A stretch of 64,000 bases of DNA from Tetzosporium hominis (GCF_002265435.1 NZ_NOKQ01000194.1:25713-89712); one strand, 5' to 3'; positions 40,731-50,230 are shown, counted from the first letter of the stretch. Translations and numbers: made by a program. The notes: generated from the sequence alone by a model not told the origin.

Positions 40731-42251
40731 TCAGAAGAATCCTAATTTGTTTTCATCATACGATACAAGCAAGTTCTTTGTCTGTTGATAGTGGCTCAGC
40801 ATCATCAAGTGATTTTCGCGTCCAATACCCGACATTTTGTAACCACCGAAAGCAGCGTGTGCTGGGTACGCATGGTAACAGTTTGTCCACACACGGCCTG
40901 CTTGAATGCCACGTCCAAAACGGTACGCTGTATTCATATCACGTGTCCAAACACCTGAACCAAGTCCGTATAATGTATCATTTGCAATTTCAAGCGCTTC
41001 TTCTTTCGTCTTGAACGTTGTAACAGAAACTACTGGACCAAAGATTTCTTCTTGGAAGATACGCATTTTGTTGTGGCCTTTGAAGACAGTTGGTTTGATG
41101 TAATAGCCTTCTGCAAATTCGCCGCCTAGGTCATTGCGCTCTCCACCTGCTAGACACTCAGCACCTTCTTGTTTCCCGATATCTAAGTAAGACAAGATTT
41201 TTTCCATCTGCTCTGTAGATGCCTGTGCACCCATCATAGTATTCGGATCAAGTGGGTTTCCAGTTGCAATTGCCTCTACTCGCTTCAACACTTTTTCCAT
41301 GAATTTATCGTAGATTGATTCTTGGATTAGCGCACGAGATGGACATGTACATACTTCCCCTTGGTTTAAAGCGAATAGCACAAAACCTTCTACTGCTTTA
41401 TCTAAGAACGCATCGTCTTTGTCCATAATATCTTCGAAGAAAATATTTGGTGACTTTCCACCAAGTTCAAGTGTCACAGGAATCAAGTTTTGAGATGCAT
41501 ACTGCATAATCAAACGACCAGTCGTCGTTTCTCCTGTAAACGCAATTTTCGCGATACGAGGACTAGACGCAAGTGGCTTCCCAGCTTCAAGACCAAATCC
41601 ATTGACGATATTGATAACACCAGGTGGTAGCAAGTCTTCAATTAATTCCATCAAGACTAAAATAGAAGCAGGCGTTTGCTCCGCTGGCTTTAACACGACA
41701 CAGTTTCCTGCAGCAAGTGCCGGTGCCAATTTCCACACAGCCATTAAAATCGGGAAGTTCCAAGGAATAATTTGCCCTACCACTCCTAGCGGCTCATGGA
41801 AATGATACGCTACTGTATTGTTATCAATCTGACTCAGATTTCCTTCTTGCGCACGGATAGCTCCTGCAAAGTAGCGGAAGTGATCAATGGCAAGTGGTAG
41901 ATCTGCGTTTAAAGTTTCACGTACGGCTTTCCCATTGTCCCAAGTTTCTGCAACCGCTAGCATCTCTAAATTTTCTTCCATACGATCTGCAATCTTATTT
42001 AAAATGACTGCACGCTCAGCTACAGAAGTGGTTCCCCAGCTATCTTTTGCTGCGTGAGCCGCATCTAATGCTAAATCAATGTCTTCAGAAGTTGAACGAG
42101 CTACCTTAGTAAACACTTTTCCTGTTACAGGTGTTACATTTTCAAAGTATTGACCTTTGACTGGAGCTGTCCACTTCCCATTAATGTAGTTATCATACTG
42201 CTCTTTAAATGTTATTACTGCACCTTCAGTGTTTGGAAACTTATAAACCAT
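40731..42251 (-). CDS. NAD-dependent aldehyde dehydrogenase
   Basis: A 506-residue enzyme resembling AcoD/ExaC-type dehydrogenases of acetaldehyde and related aldehydes. The catalytic Cys lies in [14 protein letters not shown] (about 297-310) and the general-base Glu in [28 protein letters not shown] is the cofactor-binding region. I chose the second ATG (VYKFPNTEG) because AGGAGA abuts the first. A cre-like site upstream suggests CcpA repression. Confidence 0.95.
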   Translation of the reverse strand: MVYKFPNTEGAVITFKEQYDNYINGKWTAPVKGQYFENVTPVTGKVFTKVARSTSEDIDLALDAAHAAKDSWGTTSVAERAVILNKIADRMEENLEMLAVAETWDNGKAVRETLNADLPLAIDHFRYFAGAIRAQEGNLSQIDNNTVAYHFHEPLGVVGQIIPWNFPILMAVWKLAPALAAGNCVVLKPAEQTPASILVLMELIEDLLPPGVINIVNGFGLEAGKPLASSPRIAKIAFTGETTTGRLIMQYASQNLIPVTLELGGKSPNIFFEDIMDKDDAFLDKAVEGFVLFALNQGEVCTCPSRALIQESIYDKFMEKVLKRVEAIATGNPLDPNTMMGAQASTEQMEKILSYLDIGKQEGAECLAGGERNDLGGEFAEGYYIKPTVFKGHNKMRIFQEEIFGPVVSVTTFKTKEEALEIANDTLYGLGSGVWTRDMNTAYRFGRGIQAGRVWTNCYHAYPAHAAFGGYKMSGIGRENHLMMLSHYQQTKNLLVSYDENKLGFF

Positions 42252-42281
42252 TCTCATCTCTCCTTTTGTTTAGTCGCGCAA

Positions 42282-42295
42282 TGAATACGCTTACA
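42282..42295 (-). promoter_or_regulatory. cre-like CcpA site ahead of the aldehyde dehydrogenase
   Basis: TGAATACGCTTACA matches 13 of 14 positions of TGWAARCGYTWNCW. It sits about 30 bases upstream of the gene, just beyond a possible promoter (TTGAAA, 17, CAAAAT), where a bound CcpA would block elongation. Confidence 0.65.
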
Positions 42296-42427
42296 TTTCT
42301 CCCACTTACTATTTTGTCAGATAATAAAGAATTTTTCAACAAAGATTATTTTGAGTTCAAAATAGTCTTCCGTTTAGTTCCCGGTTTGGTATGCTTATAA
42401 CTATACAAATGGAAAGTTGGAATTTGA

Positions 42428-43333
42428 ATGATGGATACTATTATTGAATTACCTGATGGTACAAAAAAACGAATTGCCAATCGTCAAACACCTGCTAAAG
42501 TTTTATTCGCTAGACTACTTCTCATTTTTATAGGTGCCGTGGCAATGGCTGTAGGACTTGAACTGTTCCTTGTTCCAAATAAGATCCTAGACGGCGGGGT
42601 TGTGGGTGTGTCCATTATTCTCTCTCATGTCACCCCTATTCAGTTAGGAGTTTTTATTTTCATATTAAATATCCCGTTCTTCTTTTTAGGGTATAAACAG
42701 ATCGGAAAGACATTTGCCTTATCCACGTTGTTTGGAATTACCGTATTATCGATTTTTACCGCAATCCTGCATCCGGTTCCGGCCTTCACGGACGATTTAT
42801 TACTCTCTACAGTATTTGGAGGAATTGTTTTAGGATTTGGAGTCGGCTTGGTTATCCGAAATGGAGGGTCTCTTGACGGGTCGGAGATTTTAGCGATTCT
42901 TTTCAACAAAATCACTCCATTCTCTGTTGGAGAAATCATCATGATCATCAACTTGGTCATTTTTTCTATTGCGGGGTTTGTATTCACATGGGAACAAGCT
43001 ATGTATTCTTTCCTCGCCTACTTTATCGCTTTTAAAACAATCGATATCGTCATCCAAGGCTTGGATGAATCTCGTTCTGTATTCATCATTAGTGATGAAA
43101 CTGAAGATATTGGTGCCGCTATCATTGACCGTCTCGGTCGTGGTGTGACGTTTTTACACGGAGAAGGTGCATACACCGGAGACCGGAAGAAAGTAATCTT
43201 TACCGTCGTGACTCGTCTGGAAGAAGCAAAATTGAAAACGATTGTAGAAGACTTTGATGAAAATGCATTTCTTGCCATCGGTTCTATTGCGGAAGTACGC
43301 GGCGGGCGCTTTAAGAAAAAAGATATTCACTAA
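42428..43333 (+). CDS. YitT family membrane protein (DUF161/DUF2179)
   Basis: A 301-residue protein with about five N-terminal membrane helices (LLLIFIGAVAMAVGLELFLV onward to about 200) and a C-terminal soluble DUF2179 domain (SVFIISDETEDIGAAIIDRL, then GVTFLHGEGAYTG). This is the YitT/YpjC/YqfU layout. The transported substrate is unknown. It is divergent from the aldehyde dehydrogenase. Confidence 0.9.
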   Translation: MMDTIIELPDGTKKRIANRQTPAKVLFARLLLIFIGAVAMAVGLELFLVPNKILDGGVVGVSIILSHVTPIQLGVFIFILNIPFFFLGYKQIGKTFALSTLFGITVLSIFTAILHPVPAFTDDLLLSTVFGGIVLGFGVGLVIRNGGSLDGSEILAILFNKITPFSVGEIIMIINLVIFSIAGFVFTWEQAMYSFLAYFIAFKTIDIVIQGLDESRSVFIISDETEDIGAAIIDRLGRGVTFLHGEGAYTGDRKKVIFTVVTRLEEAKLKTIVEDFDENAFLAIGSIAEVRGGRFKKKDIH

Positions 43334-43339
43334 TAAAGT

Positions 43340-43377
43340 AAGAACCGATCTGTCAGCTCGACAGATCGGTTCTTTTA
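43340..43377. terminator. Bidirectional terminator
   Basis: AAGAACCGATCTGTC and GACAGATCGGTTCTT form a perfect 15-bp stem with a five-base loop. On the minus side it overlaps the last codons of the RNA methyltransferase gene; on the plus side it ends the yitT gene. Confidence 0.9.
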
Positions 43378-44318
43378 CATACTAATACTTCTCGGGTAAA
43401 GCGTTGTTTTGTCGTAGTCGCTCGGTCTACGATCTGAAGTCCTGCTGCTTCAATTGCCTTGTCCATTGCCTCAATAGTTACGAGTACGATTGTTTCAGCA
43501 AGACGCGCCGCATGATCGATGAGCGCATGTTGCTCTGTTTCCGTTGAATGTGTGTAGAGGTTATAGGGTAGATCTAAAAACGCGACGTCGTAGTGACCAT
43601 CCTGGTCTTCAATTGCCCCTTTTTCCACATCAATTTCTACGGGGTAGTTATAATGTTCCAAGTTTTCTCTCGCTCCTACACAAGCAAGCGGATTCTTGTC
43701 CCGTCCTCTGACGAACAGCCCCATGGAGGCCGCTTCTACTAGCACCGTTCCGATACCACAGCAGGGATCAATCATAGTCAGCGGCTCAGCTTTTGGATTG
43801 GCGATGTTGACTAAAGTACGGGCGGTTCGAGCACTTAGGGCTGTGGAATAGCCCTGAGGTTTGTCTACATGTTTCATCCAGACCGGTTGGCTCTTTTCGT
43901 AAATCCCTAGATACCAGACTCCGTCTAAATGGGTAATCGCGTAAACTTGGTCAGGATTTTTAAAAGACAGGGTACCAGGCATCTCGTTACCTACTGCACG
44001 CGTCAAACGGAGCCGTTCTTCGTTGCCCCATTCTCCTGTTTCATTGACTCGGTCGTGTTTTAAAAACATTACCTTGTAGGATTCATCAATCGCTCCAAAC
44101 TGATGAGCTTGCTCAATCAAGTGTTCCACTGAATCAGCTTTCAACAAGACGTGTACCTTTTCACGGATAAAGACGCTGCGAGAAGGATCTACCGATACGG
44201 GAGACACAATAACTTTGCCTTTTGCATCCTCACCAAAGAATGCTCGAATTTCCATTTCTGCAAGTTGACCTTCATCTTCGTTGTACCCATACATATATAA
44301 ATAGCTTATTACTGTCAT
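43353..44318 (-). CDS. Trm11/TrmN-like RNA methyltransferase
   Basis: A 321-residue protein. The N-terminal part is divergent (THUMP-like position); the C-terminal SAM fold has MIDPCCGIGTVLVEAASMG (about 181-199) and a DLPYNLY catalytic motif (DPPY type), as in guanine-N2 tRNA methyltransferases. The start is uncertain: this ATG or a GTG five codons earlier, three bases after the upstream stop. It probably forms an operon with the TraB-like gene. Confidence 0.8.
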   Translation of the reverse strand: MTVISYLYMYGYNEDEGQLAEMEIRAFFGEDAKGKVIVSPVSVDPSRSVFIREKVHVLLKADSVEHLIEQAHQFGAIDESYKVMFLKHDRVNETGEWGNEERLRLTRAVGNEMPGTLSFKNPDQVYAITHLDGVWYLGIYEKSQPVWMKHVDKPQGYSTALSARTARTLVNIANPKAEPLTMIDPCCGIGTVLVEAASMGLFVRGRDKNPLACVGARENLEHYNYPVEIDVEKGAIEDQDGHYDVAFLDLPYNLYTHSTETEQHALIDHAARLAETIVLVTIEAMDKAIEAAGLQIVDRATTTKQRFTREVLVCKRTDLSS

Positions 44319-44336
44319 GAATTTGGTACTCACTTT

Positions 44337-45506
44337 CTAAAACCCTAGATTTTTCAAGAACAGACGAATGACATCTGCCCCTCCAATAAATGTTCCAATC
44401 GAACCAAAGATATTGGTCAAAACTACAACTAACAAGACACGCGTCACTTTATTGTGCCAAAATCCTTTAACTGTGAAGACGTCTTCCGATAGTGTCTCAA
44501 AGTCTGCCACTGTTGGCTTCCGAACAAAGGCTTGAACAAGCCCAGAGACCCAACCTGATGCCAAAATCGGATGCAGTGCCGTAATCGGTGCAGCAAAGAA
44601 AGCGGACACGATAGCTAAAGGGTGCCCGAAAGCAACAGCGGCTCCAATCGCCGCCATTGTTCCAGTCCAAAGAATCCAACTAAAGGCTTGGTTTGCTCCC
44701 GCTTCAGGATTGATGAAAAAAGTCGCGACGATCAAAGCAATAATTAAAATAGGCAGTGCCCATCCAAGAATAGTCGGCACAATCGACTTAGGTGGACGCT
44801 CTGAGAGCTTTTCCAAATCGTGGTCACGGTAAATTTCTTTTGTGATACCCGGAACATGGGCTGCACCAAGCACAGCGACAACTTTATCACCAGGCGCCGA
44901 CTTGATCTTTTGCGCTAGATATTGGTCACGCTCATCTATTAAAGGTGTTTTCAAACGAGGGAACGACTCCGTAAATTCAGCAAGTACGGCTTGTAAGGTA
45001 TCTTGTTCTTTCATCTTTTCCATCTCTTCTTCTGTGATGGTATCTTTTTCAAAAATACCGAAGATGACTCCTGCTAAGAGTTGCGATTTTCCCCAGAAGC
45101 CAAGATTTCCCCAGATACGCGCAAAGGTTACTTGAATATCTCGATCCGCCAAAACAAGTTCGGCACCAACCTCTTTAGCACTAACAATCCCCTGAATTTG
45201 CTCTTGCCCTGGCGTGACGTCAAATTGCTTCGCCATACGGTTTTGAAAAGAAGAAATAGCCAGGTTCATCAACAACATAGTTGCTTTCTTCTCTTTAATG
45301 ACTTTAAAGATGTCCATGTTTTTCCACTTGTCACCTTGTTGGATGGATTGAAAACGTTGTTCATCAAGTTCAATACACACAGCATCTGGCTTTTCACGTT
45401 CAATCACTTCTTTAACTTCGGTGGCACTAGCTTTCGAGACGTGCGCAGCACCTATTAATATAATTTCTTTCCCGTCTATTTGCAGGCGGGTAATAGTTTC
45501 TTTCAT
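44337..45506 (-). CDS. TraB/PrgY-like membrane protein
   Basis: A 389-residue protein: a soluble N-terminal TraB domain with GAAHVSKASATEV (about 18-30), AVCIELDEQRF and LGAAHVPGI, the His/Glu positions of this metal-protease-like fold, then a C-terminal part with four or more membrane helices (about 240-389). Enterococcal TraB/PrgY reduce sex-pheromone activity; in this setting the role is unknown. The ATG before KETITRL has GGTGGG upstream. A cre-type palindrome lies 56 bases upstream. Confidence 0.85.
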   Translation of the reverse strand: MKETITRLQIDGKEIILIGAAHVSKASATEVKEVIEREKPDAVCIELDEQRFQSIQQGDKWKNMDIFKVIKEKKATMLLMNLAISSFQNRMAKQFDVTPGQEQIQGIVSAKEVGAELVLADRDIQVTFARIWGNLGFWGKSQLLAGVIFGIFEKDTITEEEMEKMKEQDTLQAVLAEFTESFPRLKTPLIDERDQYLAQKIKSAPGDKVVAVLGAAHVPGITKEIYRDHDLEKLSERPPKSIVPTILGWALPILIIALIVATFFINPEAGANQAFSWILWTGTMAAIGAAVAFGHPLAIVSAFFAAPITALHPILASGWVSGLVQAFVRKPTVADFETLSEDVFTVKGFWHNKVTRVLLVVVLTNIFGSIGTFIGGADVIRLFLKNLGF

Positions 45507-45558
45507 GCAATTGCCCACCTTTTCATATTTTCAAATAATATTCAGAAATTCCTTAAAT

Positions 45559-46020
45559 TTATGAAAGCGCTTTCTTCAGTAAACCATTCAGCACTTGTTG
45601 TTCTTCCTCGCTCCAGTGACCCAAGAATTCCTTATCCGCACTTACAGCCGTCTGGTGTAAACGAGTTACTTCTTGTTCTCCTGCTTCGGTTAGTGTGACA
45701 TGCTTCACATTTCCGGACTTTTCCGTTTTCACAAGATCAGCTTTTTCGAGACGGCCAATCAATTGGCTTACATTTCCTTTAGTTACAGATAATAGGTCAC
45801 TTAATTGCTGTTGGTGTAATGGCTGATGCTCTTTGATTTTGCGCAGCGCATTATATTGTGTAAAAGTGATGGTTTGCTCCGCGAAAGCTGCTTCCATACC
45901 ACGATTCCACTCTAATGCTAATCGTTGCAACTGTTCATTAATCTCAAGTGATGCAGCATGTTGCATCGTCGAAAGAATTTGATTTTTAATTTTTTTACGC
46001 TTTTTTTTCATTTTTACCAT
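45559..46020 (-). CDS. MarR family transcriptional regulator
   Basis: A 153-residue MarR protein with winged helix-turn-helix QQQLSDLLSVTKGNVSQLIG followed by the wing LEKADLVKTEKSGNVKHVTL. The N-terminus is unusually lysine-rich (MVKMKKKRKKIKNQ). The start is set by AAGGAGG. It may control the neighbouring TraB-like gene or itself. No ligand clue. Confidence 0.9.
   Translation of the reverse strand: MVKMKKKRKKIKNQILSTMQHAASLEINEQLQRLALEWNRGMEAAFAEQTITFTQYNALRKIKEHQPLHQQQLSDLLSVTKGNVSQLIGRLEKADLVKTEKSGNVKHVTLTEAGEQEVTRLHQTAVSADKEFLGHWSEEEQQVLNGLLKKALS
45562..45575 (-). promoter_or_regulatory. Perfect cre-type palindrome overlapping the marR stop
   Basis: TGAAAGCGCTTTCT fits the CcpA consensus fully and is a 12-bp perfect palindrome at its core. 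It covers the last marR codons and lies just upstream of the TraB-like gene, near a possible TATTAT -10. It may be chance coding sequence. Confidence 0.45.
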
Positions 46021-46107
46021 GGGTGTTCCTCCTTGAGGTTTATAATTAAACATTTTACATGACATCGGCTTTCGTTTCCACCGATATCTTTAGGATTTCT
46101 ACAACAT

Positions 46108-46132
46108 AAAAAAACCCTCAAAAGTTGAGGGC
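46108..46132 (-). terminator. Terminator after the EAL remnant
   Basis: CCCTCAACTTTTGAGGG followed by seven Ts on the minus strand; the stop codon of the EAL fragment lies within the hairpin. Confidence 0.8.
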
Positions 46133-46510
46133 TTCAATTGGAGCTGGTTCAGCTTGCGGACGGCCTATGTAGTACCCTTGGAATAAAACATAGCCTGCCT
46201 GCTTTAACCACTCATATTCTTCTTTCGTTTCAATTCCTTCAGCTAGTGGCACGGTTCCCATCTCGCGTGCGTGAGCAAGAAAAGATAAGGCCACCTCTTG
46301 TTGTTCTGGTCGCTGATGAATATCGGTGACAAATTTACGATCTAACTTCATGTAGTGAGGTTCAATTCCGGTTAACATCTCCAGCGTACTGAACCCTTCT
46401 CCTACATCATCAAGTGCATACATGAACCCTTTTTCTTTATAGTAGGTCAAGATTCTCTTTAAATGCTGCAAGTCTTCTACTTTTTCAGTCTCGACCACTT
46501 CAAATACCAA
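46118..46510 (-). pseudogene. C-terminal remnant of an EAL-domain protein
   Basis: Only the second half of an EAL (c-di-GMP phosphodiesterase) domain remains, about 130 residues. MYALDDVGEGFSTLEML, MKLDRKFV, AEGIETKEE and VLFQGYYIGRP correspond to late EAL motifs; the EAL signature and the first metal ligands are missing. Homology seems to begin at VFEVVETE, and the only start is a TTG inside homologous sequence with no ribosome site. It abuts the terminator of the upstream antiporter, so the 5' half appears deleted. Confidence 0.75.
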
Positions 46511-46539
46511 CTGTTGTAGTCCTAGTATACCATCACGGT

Positions 46540-46585
46540 TAAAAAAACAGCTTACGAATTCTCGTAAACTGTTTGTGTTTAGGTG
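46540..46585 (-). terminator. Terminator after the antiporter gene
   Basis: AACAGTTTACGAG and CGTAAGCTGTT pair around a four-base loop, followed by seven Ts on the minus strand. It ends right against the EAL remnant. Confidence 0.8.
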
Positions 46586-46597
46586 AAGCCATTTATC

Positions 46598-48040
46598 CTA
46601 TTTTTCTCTGAACATAGCTTTAATTTTTTCTCGTTTGAACTTAGAAACTAGAACGTAAAGGACGTCCCCACCTTGAATTAACGTATCTCCACGAGGTGTG
46701 ATCACACGCTCTCCTCGAATGACTGCCGTAATCAATGTATCGGTAGGAAGCTCGACATTCTTTAGCTCTTCTCCATCGATTTTTGTACCAGGTTCAATCA
46801 CAATCTCGATGATTTCTGTATTGGTTTTCCCTATAGATACAAGTTCTAAACTGTGAGGAACTTGAACTGTCTTAGGTCCTACAAGCTGCAATTTCTCAGC
46901 AAATGGTGTCAGCGTAGCTCCTTGGAATAATGCAGACAATAACACGACGAAGAACACGACATTGAACAGCAAATCTGCGTTATCAATTCCAGCAAGTAGT
47001 GGATAAGTTGCTAATACAATAGGAACCGCTCCTCGTAACCCTGCCCATGAGATGAACAGCTTTTCTTTTGCATTGAACTGACTCGTCAATAAGCTGATAT
47101 AGACGCCAATAGGTCGTGCAACAAACATTAAAACCACAGCGAGTAGCAGACCCTGCCAAATGACTTCACGCAGCTGATTTGGGAACACTAGTAGACCAAG
47201 AAGAATAAACATACAGATTTGCATCATCCAAGCAAATCCCTCATTAAAGCGGAAAATGGAGTGACGGTATGTGAGATCCATGTTTCCAAGCAGCACCGCC
47301 ATGACATAGACAGCAAGTAACCCACTCGCTCCCACGGCTGTTGTAAAGGCATATGTGAAAATGGCAAACCCCATCGCGAGCACCGGATAGAGACCAGAAG
47401 AATCCAAATTGATTTTGTTGATAGCCCACACAGAGATCCTTCCAATGATAAGTCCTAGAACTAAGCCAAGACCCATTTGCCAAAAGAACGATCCGATCAA
47501 CGACCAGATAGATCCTGCTTCTGCTTGAATCAAGCTAATGAACGTGACTGTTAAAAAGACAGCCATCGGATCATTCGTTCCTGATTCAGCTTCAAGTGTG
47601 GACGTGATATTTTGTTTGATATTTTTATTTCCTAGGACTGCGAATACAGCTGCCGCATCGGTAGAGCCAACAATAGCACCGAATAACATGCCTTCTAACC
47701 AAGAAAGGTCGAGCACAAATTTGGCTACAACCCCAATCCCGACTGTTGTAAGGAGCACACCAATAGTCGCGAGTGAGGCTGCAGCTGGCAATACTGTACG
47801 CATCGATTTCCATTTTGTTTGCATACCACCCTCAAACAAAATAACAATCAATGCGAGAATTCCAACAAGTTGTGTAATCTTAGCATTATCAAAATAGATG
47901 TATTGGCTGGCAAGCATACCAACCCCAATGAAGAGTACTAGTGAGGGTAATCCAAGACGTGAGGAAAATTTAGTAGTAGCGACTCCAACAATTAATAGAA
48001 CAGATAATACAAATATTGCGCTATCGACGGTAAATGTCAT
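46598..48040 (-). CDS. K+/H+ antiporter, NhaP2/CvrA type
   Basis: A 480-residue CPA1/2-type antiporter with about 12 N-terminal membrane helices, including GSTDAAAVFAVLG and SWAGLRGAVPIVLATYPLLAG, motifs typical of NhaP2/CvrA. A C-terminal TrkA-C domain (about 395-475, LPTDTLITAVIRGERVITPRGD) suggests nucleotide control, possibly by c-di-AMP. No riboswitch was seen in the short upstream gap. Confidence 0.9.
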   Translation of the reverse strand: MTFTVDSAIFVLSVLLIVGVATTKFSSRLGLPSLVLFIGVGMLASQYIYFDNAKITQLVGILALIVILFEGGMQTKWKSMRTVLPAAASLATIGVLLTTVGIGVVAKFVLDLSWLEGMLFGAIVGSTDAAAVFAVLGNKNIKQNITSTLEAESGTNDPMAVFLTVTFISLIQAEAGSIWSLIGSFFWQMGLGLVLGLIIGRISVWAINKINLDSSGLYPVLAMGFAIFTYAFTTAVGASGLLAVYVMAVLLGNMDLTYRHSIFRFNEGFAWMMQICMFILLGLLVFPNQLREVIWQGLLLAVVLMFVARPIGVYISLLTSQFNAKEKLFISWAGLRGAVPIVLATYPLLAGIDNADLLFNVVFFVVLLSALFQGATLTPFAEKLQLVGPKTVQVPHSLELVSIGKTNTEIIEIVIEPGTKIDGEELKNVELPTDTLITAVIRGERVITPRGDTLIQGGDVLYVLVSKFKREKIKAMFREK

Positions 48041-48162
48041 CCGTCATCCCCTTCCTAAACATTTAGATATTTTAAGTATACCGTTTGAATAATATGAAAA
48101 CAATTAACTCCCCTTCTGTGAATCTGCTACGATATAGAGAACAGAATAAAGGAGGAGACATC

Positions 48163-49080
48163 ATGAAACAGAAGCAAATTACTGTAGTGGGGGCAGGAAC
48201 AATCGGATTGTCTTGGGCATCTTTGTTCCTCAGCCACGGGCACCAAGTAACTATTGTCGACATCCGAGACGACTTGGCGTCTGTTTGGGAACAGCATCAT
48301 CAAACCGTACAACCTACACTTCGAGAGCTCGGATTACCAGATACATATTCTGAAGAAGCACTACGTGTCACAATGAACCTCCAGGAAGCCCTCGCAGCAG
48401 CGGACTGGGTTCAAGAGAACGGACCTGAGAATTTAGAGTTTAAGCAAGGGCTGTATCAACAAATGGAGCAATGGGCCCCTGCCCATACACTGTTCTTCTC
48501 TTCTTCCTCAACACTTCCGGCAACTGCGATCTCAGAGAAGATGAAAGATCCGTCACGGGTAGCCATAGGGCATCCATTCAACCCACCTCTTGTCATGCCT
48601 CTAGTAGAAGTGGTACCAGGAGAATCAACTTCGTCTGAAACAATTGAGGAAGCCATGGCATTTTATCAATCATTGGGGAAACATCCGCAGCTGATCAAGA
48701 AAGAAGTCTTTGGTTTTGTAGCCAACCGGCTTCAATTTGCTTTACTTAGGGAAGCTATGTATTTGGCCGATCAAGGAGTCGTAACGATGGCAGAAATGGA
48801 CGAAATCGTCAAAGATTCAATTGGACTGCGCTGGGCTGTCACAGGCCCCATGCTTGGCATGCACCTTGGAGGTGGCGAAGGCGGAATCGCAGCTTTCACA
48901 AAACACCTAGGACCTACTATGGAGTCTTCTTGGGAAGCTCAAGGGAACCCGCAAATGGATGAGGCAACCAGACAACGGCTAGCTGCTCTTGCAGAAGCCT
49001 CCTACGGACAGTTCACAATTACAGAGCTTGCTCAAAGACGCGATCAAGGACAGCTCGCCATCTTAAAAACAAGAAGCTAA
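48163..49080 (+). CDS. 3-hydroxyacyl-CoA dehydrogenase family protein
   Basis: A 305-residue NAD-dependent dehydrogenase. The Rossmann motif VGAGTIGLSWASLF (about 9-22) opens the protein, and the FSSSSTLPATAIS, GHPFNPPLVMPLVEVVPG and GFVANRLQFALLREAMYL motifs follow. Its length and C-terminus resemble L-carnitine or 3-hydroxybutyryl-CoA dehydrogenases; the substrate is not certain. GGAGGAG precedes the chosen ATG. Confidence 0.88.
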   Translation: MKQKQITVVGAGTIGLSWASLFLSHGHQVTIVDIRDDLASVWEQHHQTVQPTLRELGLPDTYSEEALRVTMNLQEALAAADWVQENGPENLEFKQGLYQQMEQWAPAHTLFFSSSSTLPATAISEKMKDPSRVAIGHPFNPPLVMPLVEVVPGESTSSETIEEAMAFYQSLGKHPQLIKKEVFGFVANRLQFALLREAMYLADQGVVTMAEMDEIVKDSIGLRWAVTGPMLGMHLGGGEGGIAAFTKHLGPTMESSWEAQGNPQMDEATRQRLAALAEASYGQFTITELAQRRDQGQLAILKTRS

Positions 49081-49083
49081 ACA

Positions 49084-49115
49084 AAAACCCAGACCTAAGA
49101 TGGTCTGGGTTTTTA
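49084..49115. terminator. Bidirectional terminator
   Basis: ACCCAGACC and GGTCTGGGT form a perfect stem with A and T runs on the flanks, between the dehydrogenase and the convergent small gene. Confidence 0.85.
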
Positions 49116-49119
49116 ATAG

Positions 49120-49278
49120 TTATAAGTTTTCTGTGTTGATTCGAGGCTGAGGATCTACAACTTCTGTATTCTCATTTTTATCCGAATCCATGTCATTTGA
49201 AGAAAGCTTCAACTTCTTATCTTCTAATTCACGAATTTTACGTTTTTCGTGTTCATCTTCTTTTTTCTTACCAAACAT
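49120..49278 (-). CDS. Small charged protein of unknown function, 52 residues
   Basis: An ORF starting MFGKKKEDEHEKRK with AGGTGA seven bases before the ATG and a good terminator just after the stop. It is highly charged (lysine/glutamate in the first half, aspartate/asparagine in the second), with no membrane segment or cysteine, probably helical at the N-terminus and disordered after it. I do not recognise it. Ribosome site, terminator and amino-acid bias support it as real. Confidence 0.6.
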   Translation of the reverse strand: MFGKKKEDEHEKRKIRELEDKKLKLSSNDMDSDKNENTEVVDPQPRINTENL

Positions 49279-49393
49279 CGAATCACCTCACTTTTACTAG
49301 CTCGTACTGTATCTATACCCGTTTTTGCCATTTCTAAGCAAAAAAATTGAAGTATCACTGAATTATTTAAATAGTTTCAATTATAAAAAAATA

Positions 49394-49423
49394 GATTGAC
49401 TGGGTTTTGCGAAACCGCTTACA
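49394..49423 (+). promoter_or_regulatory. Promoter with cre-like element ahead of the acyl-CoA synthetase remnant
   Basis: TTGACT, 18 bases and TACAAT form a sigma-A promoter. TGCGAAACCGCTTACA overlaps the spacer and -10 and resembles a CcpA site. It appears to be the original promoter of the broken gene. Confidence 0.5.
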
Positions 49424-50225
49424 ATCAAAGAGACTTTTTTATACGATAAGGGGATCGTTTAAAGTAGTTTTGAGCGAACGCTCAGTCGAGAACTTAAAGT
49501 CTTATGATCTCAACCAATTACGCAGCGCCGTTTCAGCTGGTGAGCCACTGAACCGTCAAGTAATCGAGGCGTTCCAAGACGCGTTCCAATTAAACGTTCG
49601 TGATGGTTACGGGCAAACTGAAAACACATTACTTGTAGGAACTCTGCAAGATATGGAAGTTCGCCCAGGTTCTATGGGGAAACCGACTCCTGGAAACCAA
49701 GTGGATGTCATCAATGAATTTGGAGATCCCGTAAAGCCAGGCGAAGTCGGAGATATTGCGGTCCATAAAACAGCTCCTGCTTTGTTCCGCGGCTACTACA
49801 ATGATAAAGACCGTACAGCTGCTGCTTACCGTGGCGACTGGTACCTGACTGGTGACCAAGCGACAAAGGATGAGGACGGATACTTCTGGTTTGAAGGCCG
49901 TAGTGACGATATCATCATCAGTTCTGGCTATACAATCGGGCCATTCGAAGTAGAAGATGCTCTTACTAAGCATCCTGCTGTTCGTGAGTGTGCTGTCGTA
50001 GCTGCTCCAGACGAAATCCGCGGGAGTGTAGTGAAGGCCTTTATTGTCCTTCGTGATTCGAATCAACATGAAGACAAAGACGCTTTGATCAAAGAATTGC
50101 AAACGCATACGAAGGAAATTACAGCACCTTACAAATATCCTCGTATTATTGAATTTATTGAAGAGCTTCCAAAAACGACGTCTGGAAAAATTCGTCGTGT
50201 GGAACTTCGCACACCTACAAAGTAA
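49407..50225 (+). pseudogene. 5'-truncated acyl-CoA synthetase (AMP-forming)
   Basis: The C-terminal half of an acetyl/medium-chain acyl-CoA synthetase (AcsM-like). From about residue 31 it matches the family: LRSAVSAGEPLN, VRDGYGQTENTLLVG, WYLTGDQATKDEDGYFWFEGRSDD and the catalytic lysine in PKTTSGKIRR. The N-terminal 250 or so residues, including the P-loop, are missing. The listed frame opens at a TTG inside the promoter without a ribosome site, and its first 30 residues show no homology. An internal deletion joining the promoter region to mid-gene is the simplest reading. Confidence 0.8.
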
Positions 50226-50230
50226 GAGAA

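Noticed and set aside
48041..48162. c-di-AMP (ydaO) riboswitch ahead of the K+/H+ antiporter
   Set aside because: The upstream gap is too short and shared with a divergent gene; no aptamer motifs are visible.
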